Source: Tistlia consotensis USBA 355
GTDB taxonomy: Bacteria; Pseudomonadota; Alphaproteobacteria; Kiloniellales; DSM-21159
NCBI RefSeq assembly: GCF_900177295.1
Contig: NZ_FWZX01000002.1
Location: 280,124-344,123 of the forward strand
Direction: 5' to 3'
DNA length: 64,000 bases
Position 1 is the stretch's first letter, and the number at the start of each line of letters is the position of its first letter. The notes beneath the pieces were generated by a model, which worked only from the letters and a program-made list of their open reading frames with translations, had not been told where the DNA came from and did not search any database. Position numbers and translations under genes: made by a program. Shown in pieces: positions 32,803 through 41,257 of the stretch.

Positions 32803-34593
32803 ATGCCGACCTCCCAGCCGCTTGCCACCGCCGCGCCCGACGATCTTGCGCGGGTCGAGGCGCTGATGGCGGCGGGGCGGCTCGGCGAGGCCGAGGCGGC
32901 CTGCCGGGCCCTGCTCGCCGAGGATCCGACCCGGGCCCGCGCGCTGATGCGGCTCGGCGAGATCGGCGCGCGCAAGGGCGCCTGGGAGCCGGCGATCGCC
33001 CTGTTCGTGCGGGCGCTCGGCCGGGATCCCGGCCTGCTGGAGGCCTACCGCCATCTCGGCCATGCCCTGGCCCAGCGCCGCCGCTTCGCCGAGGCGCGGC
33101 GGGTCTACGCGGCACTGATCGAGCGGGCGCCCGAGGACGGCGAGGCGCACAGCAACCTCGGCGCCATGTACGGCAGCCTCGGCGACTACGAGGCCGCCTG
33201 CCGGGCGCTGCGCCGTGCCGTCGAGCTCAGGCCCGGCTTCGCGCCGGCGCACAACAACCTGGGCGTGGCGCTGGCCCGCGTCGGCCGCCACGGCGAGGCG
33301 ATCGAGGCCTACCGCCGGGCCATCGTCCTGGCCCCCGACTACCGCGACGCACGCTGCAACCTGGTCTTCGCGATGGACCTGGACCCGGACACGACGGCCG
33401 AGGCGCAGCGGGCGGCGCGGCTCGACTGGGGCGAGCGGCTGATCGAACGCCACGTCGCCCTGCGCCGGCCCCACGCCAACCCGCCGGACCCGGAGCGGCG
33501 GCTGCGCGTCGGCTACCTGTCGCCGGACTTCCGGCGCCATGCCGCGGGCACGGTCGCGCTGCCGCTGTTCCTGCGCCACGACCGCGACGCGGTCGAGGTC
33601 CACGGCTACTTCAACGACCCGCGGGCCGACGAGGTGACCGAGCGCTTCGCCGTCGCCGCCGAGGGCTTCCGCGCCGTCGCCGGCTGGAGCGACGAGCGCC
33701 TGGCGCAGCAGATCCGCGCCGACGGCATCGACATCCTGGTCGATCTCGCCGGGCACTCGCTGGGCGGCCGGCTCGAGCTGCTGGCGATCAAGCCGGCGCC
33801 GCTGCAGTTCTCGGGCTTCGGCTACGGCGCCGGCAGCACGGGCCTGCGGACCGTCGACGGCTTCTTCGCCGGTCCCGTCCAGGCCGAGGGGCTGCGCCTG
33901 GACGGCGCGGTCGAGGAGGTCATCGAGCTGCCCGCACCCTTCGCGATCGAGCCGCCGGAGGGGGCGCCCCCGGTGACGCCGCTGCCGCTGCTGGCGCGGG
34001 GCCAGCCGACCTTCGGCTCGTTCAACCGCCTGTCGAAGGTCTGCGGCCGCACCCTCGACCTCTGGGCGGCGGCGCTCGCCGCGGTGCCGGCGGCACGCTT
34101 CCTGGTCAAGGCCGGCGAGCTCGACTCGCCCGGCGAGCGTGAGCGGCTGACCGCCGCCCTGGCCGGTCGCGGCGTCGCCCCGGGGCGCCTCGAGCTGCGC
34201 GGCGCCAGCGGCCGGGCCGAGCATCTGGCGGCGATCGCCGAGGCCGACCTGCTGCTCGACACCACGCCGCAGTCGGGCAGCGCGACCACCGCGGAGGCGC
34301 TCTGGATGGGCGTGCCGACCCTGACCCCGCTCGGCGCCCGGCCGGGCGGCCGTGCCTCGGCCAGCCTGCTGCATTGCGTCGGGCTGGAGGAATTCGTCGT
34401 CGCGGATCCCGACGGCTTTGGCACCCGCGCCGCTGCCCTGCTCGCCGGGCCCGGGCGCCTGGCGCGGCTCCGGGAGGGCCTGCGCGATCGCCTGCGCCGC
34501 TCGCCGATCGTCGAGGCCCGGCCCCTGGTCGCCGCCCTGGAGGCCGCCTATCGGGAGCGCTGGCGGCGCTGGTGCGCGGGCGCCGCGGCCTGA
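32803..34593 (+). CDS. TPR-containing O-GlcNAc transferase-like protein (GT41/SPINDLY)
   Basis: A 596-aa protein. Residues about 15-210 are tetratricopeptide repeats, for example AHSNLGAMYGSLGDYEAACR and AHNNLGVALARVGRHGEAIE. From about 230 onward is the GT41 catalytic region, beginning LRVGYLSPDFRRHA and continuing DILVDLAGHSLGGRL, FGSFNRLSKV, and DTTPQSGSATTAEALWMG. This is the bacterial relative of eukaryotic O-GlcNAc transferase and plant SPINDLY. It may glycosylate a protein in the cytoplasm, such as flagellin, or act on a glycan. No obvious target gene lies nearby. The start ATG is at 32,803. Confidence 0.9.
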   Translation: MPTSQPLATAAPDDLARVEALMAAGRLGEAEAACRALLAEDPTRARALMRLGEIGARKGAWEPAIALFVRALGRDPGLLEAYRHLGHALAQRRRFAEARRVYAALIERAPEDGEAHSNLGAMYGSLGDYEAACRALRRAVELRPGFAPAHNNLGVALARVGRHGEAIEAYRRAIVLAPDYRDARCNLVFAMDLDPDTTAEAQRAARLDWGERLIERHVALRRPHANPPDPERRLRVGYLSPDFRRHAAGTVALPLFLRHDRDAVEVHGYFNDPRADEVTERFAVAAEGFRAVAGWSDERLAQQIRADGIDILVDLAGHSLGGRLELLAIKPAPLQFSGFGYGAGSTGLRTVDGFFAGPVQAEGLRLDGAVEEVIELPAPFAIEPPEGAPPVTPLPLLARGQPTFGSFNRLSKVCGRTLDLWAAALAAVPAARFLVKAGELDSPGERERLTAALAGRGVAPGRLELRGASGRAEHLAAIAEADLLLDTTPQSGSATTAEALWMGVPTLTPLGARPGGRASASLLHCVGLEEFVVADPDGFGTRAAALLAGPGRLARLREGLRDRLRRSPIVEARPLVAALEAAYRERWRRWCAGAAA

Positions 34594-34603
34594 CGATGCC
34601 CGT

Positions 34604-34975
34604 TCACATCCGGCAGGCGTTGCCCTCGACCCGCCAGCCGGTGACCCTGTCGTCGATGACGGTGAAGGTCGTCTTGCAGCTGCTGCTGAAGAGGTAGCCG
34701 GGCGAGCCGCCGATCGGCGTCGTGTAGACCTGGTTGCCGACCGAGTGCGTGACGTAGCTGGGCGGCGTGCCGGGCATGTAGTTCTGGTACTGCCGCTTCC
34801 AGGTCAGGTACTTGGCCTCGTCGTTCTGGTAGGAGCTGTCCGGCGGCCCCCAGGCCTGGATCAGGTCGTGCTCGCTGGCGCCGACCCAGCCGTCCAGCAT
34901 GCTCTGGTACTTGGCCTCGCTCGCGCAGGCCGAGAGCAGCAGCAGCAGGGCGAGCAGCGGCAGGCATTTCCTCAT
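34604..34975 (-). CDS. Small outer-membrane-type lipoprotein of unknown function
   Basis: A 123-aa lipoprotein. The N-terminus MRKCLPLLALLLLLSAC has a lipobox LSAC with the lipid-bearing Cys at 17. The mature part includes SMLDGWVGASEHDLIQAWG, a pattern found in small lipoproteins that carry a WG-x-P motif, and two cysteines near the end (SSSCKTTF and GNACRM) that could form a disulphide. GGAGG lies 6 nt before the ATG. It ends only 10 bp from the convergent GT41 gene. No function can be assigned. Confidence 0.85.
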   Translation of the reverse strand: MRKCLPLLALLLLLSACASEAKYQSMLDGWVGASEHDLIQAWGPPDSSYQNDEAKYLTWKRQYQNYMPGTPPSYVTHSVGNQVYTTPIGGSPGYLFSSSCKTTFTVIDDRVTGWRVEGNACRM

Positions 34976-35151
34976 CGTCGACCTCCGGCCGTCTTGGCGG
35001 GTGCGGGCACGCGCCCTCCCGTCTTCAGATAGGAAGCCGCGGCGCCCTCCGAAACGGGCACGGCGCGCTCGATCGAGCGCCGGCCATAGGATTCGCCGTC
35101 CCGCGGCTCTACATTCAGGGGGTGTCGCGCCGAGCCACCGAAGGCCCAGAC

Positions 35152-36567
35152 ATGCGAGATCGCGGAGCCTCTCTTCCCGGCGGGACCGCCTGGCCTCGCC
35201 GCGCGCCCGGTGGCAGGCCCGCCTGGGCGGCGGGGCTGGCCCTGCTGCTCTGGCTGTTCCTGGCCCCCGCCGCGGGGGCTGCGCCACCGCAGGCCTACCT
35301 GCTGGACCTGAACGGCGCGGTCGGGCCGGTCACCGCCGACTACGTCGTGCGCGGCCTCGAGGAGGCGGCCGAGGCGGGCGCTGCCGTGGTCGTGCTGCGC
35401 CTCGACACGCCGGGCGGGCTCGACAGCTCGATGCGCGAGATCGTCCGCGCCATCCTGGCTTCGCCGGTGCCGGTCGTCGGCTACGTCGCGCCGAGCGGCG
35501 CGCGCGCCGCCAGCGCCGGCACCTTCATCCTCTACGCCTGCCCGATCGCCGCCATGGCGCCCGGCACCAACCTGGGTGCGGCGACGCCGGTCAACCTGAT
35601 GGGCGGCGGCGGCTCCGCCGCGCCCGGGCGCGGCGACGCGGGGACCGAGGACGGCCAGCCCGCCCAGGCCGGGCAGAAGCCGGGCCGTCCGGCCGACGCC
35701 GAGATGACCAAGGTCACCAACGACGCCGTCGCCTATATCCGCGGCCTCGCCAGGCTCAACGGCCGCAACGCCGACTGGGCCGAGCGCGCGATCCGCGAGG
35801 CCGCGAGTCTGCCCTACGACGAGGCCCTGAAGCAGAACGTCGTGAACCTGGTCGCGCCGAGCGTGCCGCAGCTGCTCCGCCAGCTCGACGGCCGCCAGGT
35901 CGAGGTCGCCGGCGAGACGCGGACCCTGCAGCTCGCCGGTGCCGCGGTCGTGCCGGTGGCGCCCGGCTGGCGCACCCGGCTGCTGTCGGTGCTGACCGAT
36001 CCGACCGTCGCCTATCTGCTGCTGCTGGTCGGCGCCTACGGCCTGGTGCTGGAGTTCGCCCATCCCGGCATCTTCGCGCCCGGGGTCATCGGCAGCATCA
36101 GCCTGCTGCTCGGCCTGCTGGCCCTCTCGATCATCCCGATCGACCTCGCCGGCCTCGGCCTGACCGTGCTCGGCCTCGCCCTGATGGTCGCCGAGGCCTT
36201 CGTGCCCTCGTTCGGCGCGCTCGGCATCGGCGGCCTGGTCGCCTTCGTGCTCGGCTCGCTGATGACCTTCGACACGCCCGGCTACCAGCTCGCGCTGCCC
36301 GTGGTGATCGGCGCCGCGGCGGCCAGCGCCGGCCTGTTCCTGCTGGTCCTGGCGCTGCTGGTACGGGCGCGCCGCCGGCCGCTCAGCGGCGGCGAGGCCG
36401 CCCTGGTCGGTGCCCGGGCCGAGGTCCTGGACTGGTCGGACGGCGCCGGCGAGGTCCAGGTCCTGGGCGAGCTCTGGCGGGCCCGCGCCGACGCGCCGCT
36501 CGCCGCGGGCCAGGGCGTGCGGGTCGTCGGACGCGACGGGCTGACCCTCCGGGTCGAGCCGGAATGA
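35152..36567 (+). CDS. NfeD-type membrane serine protease (ClpP class)
   Basis: A 471-aa protein. An N-terminal signal segment (about 24-43) is followed by a ClpP-like protease domain with catalytic Ser121 in RAASAGTF and Lys187 in EMTKVTND. Between them lies an unusual Gly/Pro/Gln-rich loop (about 150-183). The C-terminal part has four to five membrane helices (about 285-420) and a soluble OB-fold NfeD domain (about 425-471). PH1510 of Pyrococcus has the same layout. The slipin gene follows 43 nt downstream, the well-known NfeD-slipin pair. Start ATG 35,152 follows a GAAGG; an earlier GTG at 35,122 is possible. Confidence 0.92.
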   Translation: MRDRGASLPGGTAWPRRAPGGRPAWAAGLALLLWLFLAPAAGAAPPQAYLLDLNGAVGPVTADYVVRGLEEAAEAGAAVVVLRLDTPGGLDSSMREIVRAILASPVPVVGYVAPSGARAASAGTFILYACPIAAMAPGTNLGAATPVNLMGGGGSAAPGRGDAGTEDGQPAQAGQKPGRPADAEMTKVTNDAVAYIRGLARLNGRNADWAERAIREAASLPYDEALKQNVVNLVAPSVPQLLRQLDGRQVEVAGETRTLQLAGAAVVPVAPGWRTRLLSVLTDPTVAYLLLLVGAYGLVLEFAHPGIFAPGVIGSISLLLGLLALSIIPIDLAGLGLTVLGLALMVAEAFVPSFGALGIGGLVAFVLGSLMTFDTPGYQLALPVVIGAAAASAGLFLLVLALLVRARRRPLSGGEAALVGARAEVLDWSDGAGEVQVLGELWRARADAPLAAGQGVRVVGRDGLTLRVEPE

Positions 36568-36610
36568 ACGAGGCGCCCGCGCGCGGGCCGCACGGGAAGG
36601 GAGAGAGACC

Positions 36611-37375
36611 ATGCCTGTAGCCATGATCGCCTATCTGGTCATCGCGTTCTTCGCGCTGGCCCTGCTGGCCTCGGCGATCCGCGTGTTCCGCGAGTACGAG
36701 CGCGGCGTCATGTTCACCCTCGGCCGCTTCACCGGGGTGCGCGGGCCGGGCCTGATCCTGATGCTGCCCTACATCCAGCAGATGGTCCGGGTCGACCTCA
36801 GGGTCATCGTGCTCGACGTGCCGAGCCAGGACGTGATCTCGCGCGACAACGTCTCGGTCAAGGTCAACGCGGTGCTCTACTTCCGCGTCGTCGACCCCGA
36901 CAAGTCGGTGATCCAGGTCGCCAACTTCATGCAGGCGACCAGCCAGCTGGCCCAGACCACCCTGCGCTCGGTGCTCGGCAAGCACAGCCTCGACGAGATG
37001 CTCGGCGAGCGCGACAAGCTGAACCGGGACATCCAGGAGATCCTCGACTCCCAGACCGACGCCTGGGGCATCAAGGTGACCAACGTCGAGATCAAGCAGG
37101 TCGACATCTCGGAATCGATGATCCGCGCCATCGCCAAGCAGGCCGAGGCCGAGCGCGTGCGCCGCGCCAAGATCATCAATGCCGAGGGCGAGCAGCAGGC
37201 CGCCCAGAAGCTGGTCGAGGCCGCCGAGATCATGGGCGGCGCCCCGGCCTCGATGCAGCTGCGCTACCTCGGCGCCCTGCACGACATCGCCAGTGACCGC
37301 ACCAACACCATCGTGCTGCCGCTGCCGACCGGCCTGATGGAGGCGCTGTCGGGGATGAGGAAGCCGAAGGCGTAG
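36611..37375 (+). CDS. Slipin (SPFH/band 7 stomatin-like protein)
   Basis: A 254-aa SPFH protein with an N-terminal membrane hairpin (about 5-25), [13 protein letters not shown] and [12 protein letters not shown] (about 30-60), and a charged helical tail with [19 protein letters not shown]. It is the normal length for bacterial slipins. AGGGAGAGAG is placed just before the ATG. In other species NfeD proteases cut slipin near its C-terminus, so these two genes probably act together in membrane microdomain maintenance. Confidence 0.95.
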   Translation: MPVAMIAYLVIAFFALALLASAIRVFREYERGVMFTLGRFTGVRGPGLILMLPYIQQMVRVDLRVIVLDVPSQDVISRDNVSVKVNAVLYFRVVDPDKSVIQVANFMQATSQLAQTTLRSVLGKHSLDEMLGERDKLNRDIQEILDSQTDAWGIKVTNVEIKQVDISESMIRAIAKQAEAERVRRAKIINAEGEQQAAQKLVEAAEIMGGAPASMQLRYLGALHDIASDRTNTIVLPLPTGLMEALSGMRKPKA

Positions 37376-37406
37376 GGAGCTGCTCCCTCTCCGCCCCCTT
37401 GTCGCT

Positions 37407-37543
37407 CCCTCTCCGCCCCTTCAGGGGGGGGAGAGGGCCGGGGAGAGGTGGGGCCATGGTGCCGCCGGGCGGCTGCCGGCCGTTTGGCCAGGACGTCTCC
37501 CCACCTCTCCCTGACCCTCTCCCCCCCAAAGGGGCGGAGAGGG
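37407..37543. repeat. Large GC-rich intergenic palindrome (type 1, copy A)
   Basis: A near-perfect inverted repeat with arms of about 46 bp (37,407-37,453 and 37,499-37,543) separated by about 45 bp. The arms begin CCCTCTCCGCCCCTT and end GGAGAGGTGGGG. It fills the gap between the convergent slipin and Gfo/Idh genes, so may also terminate transcription both ways. The same core (CCCTCTCCGC and GGGGGAGAGGG) recurs at 56.1 kb, so it is probably a genome-wide repeat family. Confidence 0.85.
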
Positions 37544-37570
37544 AAGACCCGAGAGGCGGCCTGCCTTCCC

Positions 37571-38542
37571 CTATCCCGTCGCCAGGATCTTCTCGACCAG
37601 CTCCTGGACCCGGAGCGCGCAGCGGAAGTCGGGCATGACGTTCGCCTCGCCGTCGAGGCGCCGGACCAGCTCGTCGAGCTGCAGGCGGTAGGAATCGAGC
37701 GCCGGGTTCTCGATGCCCTCCAGGGCGTAGCCCCAGTCCTCGCCGTCGCTGCGCCACAGCTTGTAGAAGTCGGTCAGGCGCAGCGAGCGGCGGCTGCCCC
37801 AGAGGGTGAACTCGACGAGGTCAGGCCCGGCGCCGCCGACCGAGCCGGCCAGGGTCACCGGCACCCCGCCGGCCTCGAGCTGCGCCAGCACGTGGGTCTC
37901 GGCGGCCTCGGGATCGGCCGGATAGGCCGCCGAGGCCGAGACCAGGCGGGCCGGGCCGAGCAGGCTGTCGACCAGATAGAGGAAGTGGGTCGCGACCTCG
38001 CGGGTGAAGCCGCCCTCGGCGCGCCCGGCGAGCCAGGTCGCGCTGTGCTGCCAGCCGCGCGGCCAGCGGCCGAAGTGCAGGCGGATGTCGCAGCCGGCGA
38101 GGTCGCCCAGGCTGCCGTCGGCCAGCGCCGCGCGCATCGCCGTGACGCCGCGCGCCGCGGCCAGTGCCAGGTTGACCGCCTGGGGCAGGCCGCTCGCCTC
38201 GACCAGCTCGGTGAGGTCCCGGCTGTCGGCGAGCTCGACGCCGAGCGGCTTCTCGCAGAACACCGCCTTGCCGGCGGCGACCGCGGCGCGCGCATAGAGG
38301 CCGTGCGCCTTCGGCGGCACGCCGATGTAGACGAGGTCGGTCCCGGGGGTGGCGATTAGCGCCTCGGCGCTCTCGGCAATGCGCAGCCAGGGAAAGTCCT
38401 CGGCCGCCTTGGCCCGGGCCTCGGCGCTGAGATCCCAGCCGCCGACGACCTCGAGCCGGCCCTGGCCCGGCATGTTGGCCAGCATGCGCCGCCCGATCAC
38501 GCCGAGTCCGACGATCGCCACCCGATAGACCTTCTCCGCCAT
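37571..38542 (-). CDS. Gfo/Idh/MocA-family NAD(P)-dependent oxidoreductase
   Basis: A 323-aa protein. The Rossmann start VAIVGLGVIGRRML (8-21) and the family EKP motif at 97-99 (FCEKPLGVEL) are clear, and the C-terminal domain has GGFTREVATHFLYLVDSLL. Family members oxidise or reduce sugar derivatives or inositols. AGGGCGAGG lies before the ATG. The gene is alone on the minus strand and divergent from a small exported protein, with a 222-bp gap in which no gene is seen. The substrate is unknown. Confidence 0.9.
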   Translation of the reverse strand: MAEKVYRVAIVGLGVIGRRMLANMPGQGRLEVVGGWDLSAEARAKAAEDFPWLRIAESAEALIATPGTDLVYIGVPPKAHGLYARAAVAAGKAVFCEKPLGVELADSRDLTELVEASGLPQAVNLALAAARGVTAMRAALADGSLGDLAGCDIRLHFGRWPRGWQHSATWLAGRAEGGFTREVATHFLYLVDSLLGPARLVSASAAYPADPEAAETHVLAQLEAGGVPVTLAGSVGGAGPDLVEFTLWGSRRSLRLTDFYKLWRSDGEDWGYALEGIENPALDSYRLQLDELVRRLDGEANVMPDFRCALRVQELVEKILATG

Positions 38543-38764
38543 CCTCGCCCTTCCACTTGGTCCTCGCGGCCGCGACTCGGCCGGCGCGGGCGCAGCTTAG
38601 CCAGCCCTCGGGGTCCCTGGCCAGCCGCCCCGCCCGCCCGTCACCCCCCGCCGGCCGGAGGCCTTGTCCGCCCCGCCGTGCGGGCGTAGCCTTCCGGCCA
38701 TCAACCGGGCCGGCACGCTCCCGCCGCTGGGTCTCCAGCGGCCCTGACGCCATGGAGGCATGCC

Positions 38765-39328
38765 ATGACCGCGAAGATCCCGCAGCCCGTTCCGCTCCGC
38801 TCGCCGCTTGCCGCCGCCGCGCTCGGCGCCAGCCTGCTGCTCGCCGTGCTGCCCGCCGTGCTGCCCGGGGCGCCGGCCGCCGCGGCGGCGCTCGACGCCT
38901 GCAGCCTGGTCGATCCGGCCGCGGCGGCGAAGATCCTCGGCCATCCGGTGACCCCGAAGCCGGTCGACAGCGCCGCCGCCGGCAACGACGCCAGCCTGTG
39001 CAGCTACCAGGGCGGCGGCCTGCACGGCGGCTTCCTGCTGATCGCGGCGCCGCTCCGGGCCGACGACCTGGCCGCCACGGTCGACGCCCAGAAGAAGAGC
39101 GTGCTGGAGGACAGCGCCCCGCCGGGCGTGCCGCTGCCGAAGCCGACGATCGTCGACCTGCCCGACCTCGGCGACGCGGCCTTCCTGGTGACTACCGACG
39201 ACAACCTGCAGCTCCACGTCTTCGCCGCGGGCGACAAGCTGGTGCTCGACCGCAACCTCGCGCCCAGCCCCGCCGCCATCGACCAGGCCGAGGCCCTGGC
39301 CCGCGCGGCGATCAAGGGGCTGAAGTAG
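38765..39328 (+). CDS. Exported protein of unknown function (DUF3558-like)
   Basis: A 187-aa protein with a clear signal peptide (about 1-41, hydrophobic stretch then APAAAAA-LD). The mature part begins ACSLVDPAAAAKILGHPV and has a second cysteine in LCSYQGGGL, resembling the C-L-L-D-P-x-x-A-A-x-x-L-G and C-x-Y features of DUF3558-like domains. The two cysteines could pair. GGAGG lies 6 nt before the ATG. Function is unknown; it is followed 107 bp later by another exported protein. Confidence 0.78.
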   Translation: MTAKIPQPVPLRSPLAAAALGASLLLAVLPAVLPGAPAAAAALDACSLVDPAAAAKILGHPVTPKPVDSAAAGNDASLCSYQGGGLHGGFLLIAAPLRADDLAATVDAQKKSVLEDSAPPGVPLPKPTIVDLPDLGDAAFLVTTDDNLQLHVFAAGDKLVLDRNLAPSPAAIDQAEALARAAIKGLK

Positions 39329-39356
39329 GCCACCCGCGACGCGCGCAATCCTTTAC

Positions 39357-39372
39357 ATTCGAAAAATCGAAT
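39357..39372. promoter_or_regulatory. AT-rich dyad, possible operator before the DsrE-like gene
   Basis: ATTCGA-AAAA-TCGAAT is a perfect 6-bp dyad with a 4-nt centre, set in one of the few AT-rich patches of the window. It lies 64 bp before the ATG of the DsrE-like gene and 29 bp after the stop of the previous gene. It could bind a dimeric repressor; a hairpin is also possible. Confidence 0.35.
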
Positions 39373-39435
39373 ATTAGCCTTTCCGGGCGGATGAACGATC
39401 CGGGGCAGCCGGACGACAGCTTCAGGAGGAGTGCC

Positions 39436-39978
39436 ATGACCGAGCGGAAGCCCGGGAGCCTCAATCGGCGCGACCTGATGGTCGGCGCGGCGGCCGGCGG
39501 CCTCGCGCTGGCGGCCGGCCCGGCGGTCGCCGGCTCGGGGGCGGCGCCGCGCCACCTCGGCCTCGACCAGCTCGCCAAGCAGGCCGAGGTCGCCTGCCTC
39601 TACCACTGCGACTACGGCGACCCGAAGCGCTTCGCCCAGACGCTCAACAACATCAACAACCACTATGCCGCCTACGGCGCCGACCCCTTCGCGATCGAGA
39701 TCACGCTGGTCGCCCACGCCGGCGGGGTGAAGTTCTTCCTGGCCGACCTGGAGGGCACGCCCTGGGCCGGCGAGAGCCTGCCGCCCGGGCTGTTCGAGCG
39801 GGTCGAGGCGCTGTCGAAGTACGGCTTCACGGTGCGGCTCTGCGAGACGACCTTCCGGCGCAACAAGCTGGACCCGTCGCGGGCCCGCGACGCCGAGTTC
39901 ATCGCCTTCGTGCCCTCGGGCGTCGCCGCCGTCGCGGCCCTGCAGTCGAAGGGCTTCGCCTACCTGAAGGTCGGCTGA
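39436..39978 (+). CDS. Tat-exported DsrE-family-like protein
   Basis: A 180-aa protein with a twin-arginine leader (SLNRRDLMVGAAAGG, about 8-22) and a mature domain of the DsrE/DsrF-like fold: ACLYHCDYGDPKRFAQTLNN, ITLVAHAGGVKFFL, and GFTVRLCETTFRRN with a conserved Cys. DsrE-like proteins work in sulphur transfer or have unknown periplasmic roles. ATG 39,436 is chosen because AGGAGGA stands 6 nt upstream; another in-frame ATG at 39,391 has none. Confidence 0.82.
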   Translation: MTERKPGSLNRRDLMVGAAAGGLALAAGPAVAGSGAAPRHLGLDQLAKQAEVACLYHCDYGDPKRFAQTLNNINNHYAAYGADPFAIEITLVAHAGGVKFFLADLEGTPWAGESLPPGLFERVEALSKYGFTVRLCETTFRRNKLDPSRARDAEFIAFVPSGVAAVAALQSKGFAYLKVG

Positions 39979-40125
39979 GCCGGCGGGCTGCCGCGACGGG
40001 AGAGCTGCGCGGGACCGGCCTTCGTTCCACGCGCGGCTGGCCGCGCCGGGACCGGCCCTTCATGCTTTCGCCGGATTCCGGGACTAGCGGGAAAGGCTGG
40101 CCCACGACCGGCGAGAGCGGGATCC

Positions 40126-41229
40126 TTGCAGCGCATACCCCAGGTCAGCCCCTGGCTGGGCGAAGACGAGAGCGCGGCCGTGGCCCAGGTCGTCGCCGAC
40201 GGCTGGATCACCGAGGGGCCGGCCTCGGCCGCCTTCTCCGAGGCGCTCGACCGCCTGATCGGCGCGCCCTTCGGCGTCTTCGCGCCCAACGGCACGCTGG
40301 CGCTGGCCCTGGCGCTGATGGCGCTCGACATCGGCCCGGGCGACGAGGTGCTGGTGCCCGACACCACCTTCGTCGGCTCGGCGACGGCCGTCGTGCTGGC
40401 CGGCGCCCGGCCGGTCTTTGTCGACGTCGAGCCCGAGACCTTCCAGCTCGACGTCGGCCGGGCGGCCGCGGCCCTGACCGGGCGGACGCGGGCGGTGATG
40501 GCGGTGCATCTCTACGGCACGGCCTGCGACATGGACGCGCTCGGGGCCTTCGCCGCGCGCCACGGCCTGCGGGTCGTCGAGGACGCGGCCCAGGGCATCG
40601 GCGTCACCTGGAAGGGCCGGCACGTCGGCGCGCTCGGCGACCTCGGCTGCTTCTCCTTCTTCGCCGACAAGACCATCACGACCGGCGAGGGCGGCTATGT
40701 CGCCTGCCGCGACCCGGCGCTGCACGAGCGGCTGCGGCAGCTGCGCAACCAGGGGCGCAGCGAGCGCGGCTCCTTCGTCCATCCGGCGATCGGCTTCAAC
40801 TTCCGCATCACCGACCTGCAGGCGGCGATGGGCCTGGTGCAGCTGGGGAAGCTGCCGCAGATCCTCGCCCGCAAGACGGCCCTGCACGCGCGCTACCGCG
40901 ACGCGCTGGCCGGCCTGCCGCAGATCCGCGTGCTCGGCGCCGCGCCGGGGGCCGGCCTCGTGCCCTTCCGCTGCGTGCTGATCGCCGAGCGCGCCGCCGA
41001 GCTGAGCGCGCACCTTGAGGCGGCCGGCGTGCAGATCCGCGGCTTCTTCCCGCCGCTGCACCGCCAGCCCTGCTTCGCCGAGGGCCGGGAGGCACAGCCG
41101 GACAGCCGCTTTCCCAACGCCATCGCGGGCCACCGCGACGGCCTCTGCCTGCCGATCTTCCCGACCCTGGCCGAGGCGCAGGTCGAGCGGATCGGGGCGC
41201 TGGTCCGGGACTTCTACGGCTCCGGATAG
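40126..41229 (+). CDS. DegT/DnrJ/EryC1/StrS-family sugar aminotransferase
   Basis: A 367-aa PLP enzyme. The internal-aldimine lysine is Lys182 in FFADKTITTGEGG, Asp153 in VEDAAQ contacts the PLP nitrogen, and IGFNFRITDLQAAMG follows. It resembles perosamine-type (GDP-4-keto-6-deoxymannose) aminotransferases. No ATG is available; TTG at 40,126-40,128 is taken as start, with GAGAGCGGGA upstream. The gene is 15 kb away from the surface-sugar cluster and alone on its strand, so it may serve another glycan or be a displaced cluster member. Confidence 0.9.
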   Translation: MQRIPQVSPWLGEDESAAVAQVVADGWITEGPASAAFSEALDRLIGAPFGVFAPNGTLALALALMALDIGPGDEVLVPDTTFVGSATAVVLAGARPVFVDVEPETFQLDVGRAAAALTGRTRAVMAVHLYGTACDMDALGAFAARHGLRVVEDAAQGIGVTWKGRHVGALGDLGCFSFFADKTITTGEGGYVACRDPALHERLRQLRNQGRSERGSFVHPAIGFNFRITDLQAAMGLVQLGKLPQILARKTALHARYRDALAGLPQIRVLGAAPGAGLVPFRCVLIAERAAELSAHLEAAGVQIRGFFPPLHRQPCFAEGREAQPDSRFPNAIAGHRDGLCLPIFPTLAEAQVERIGALVRDFYGSG

Positions 41230-41257
41230 GGGCTTCGGCGCGCGGCCGGGCGCCGCC

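Noticed and set aside
37407-37543. The large palindrome as an insertion-sequence end pair
   Set aside because: Only about 45 bp lie between the arms, with no transposase, and a related copy has the same small size, so it is a short palindromic repeat, not an IS.
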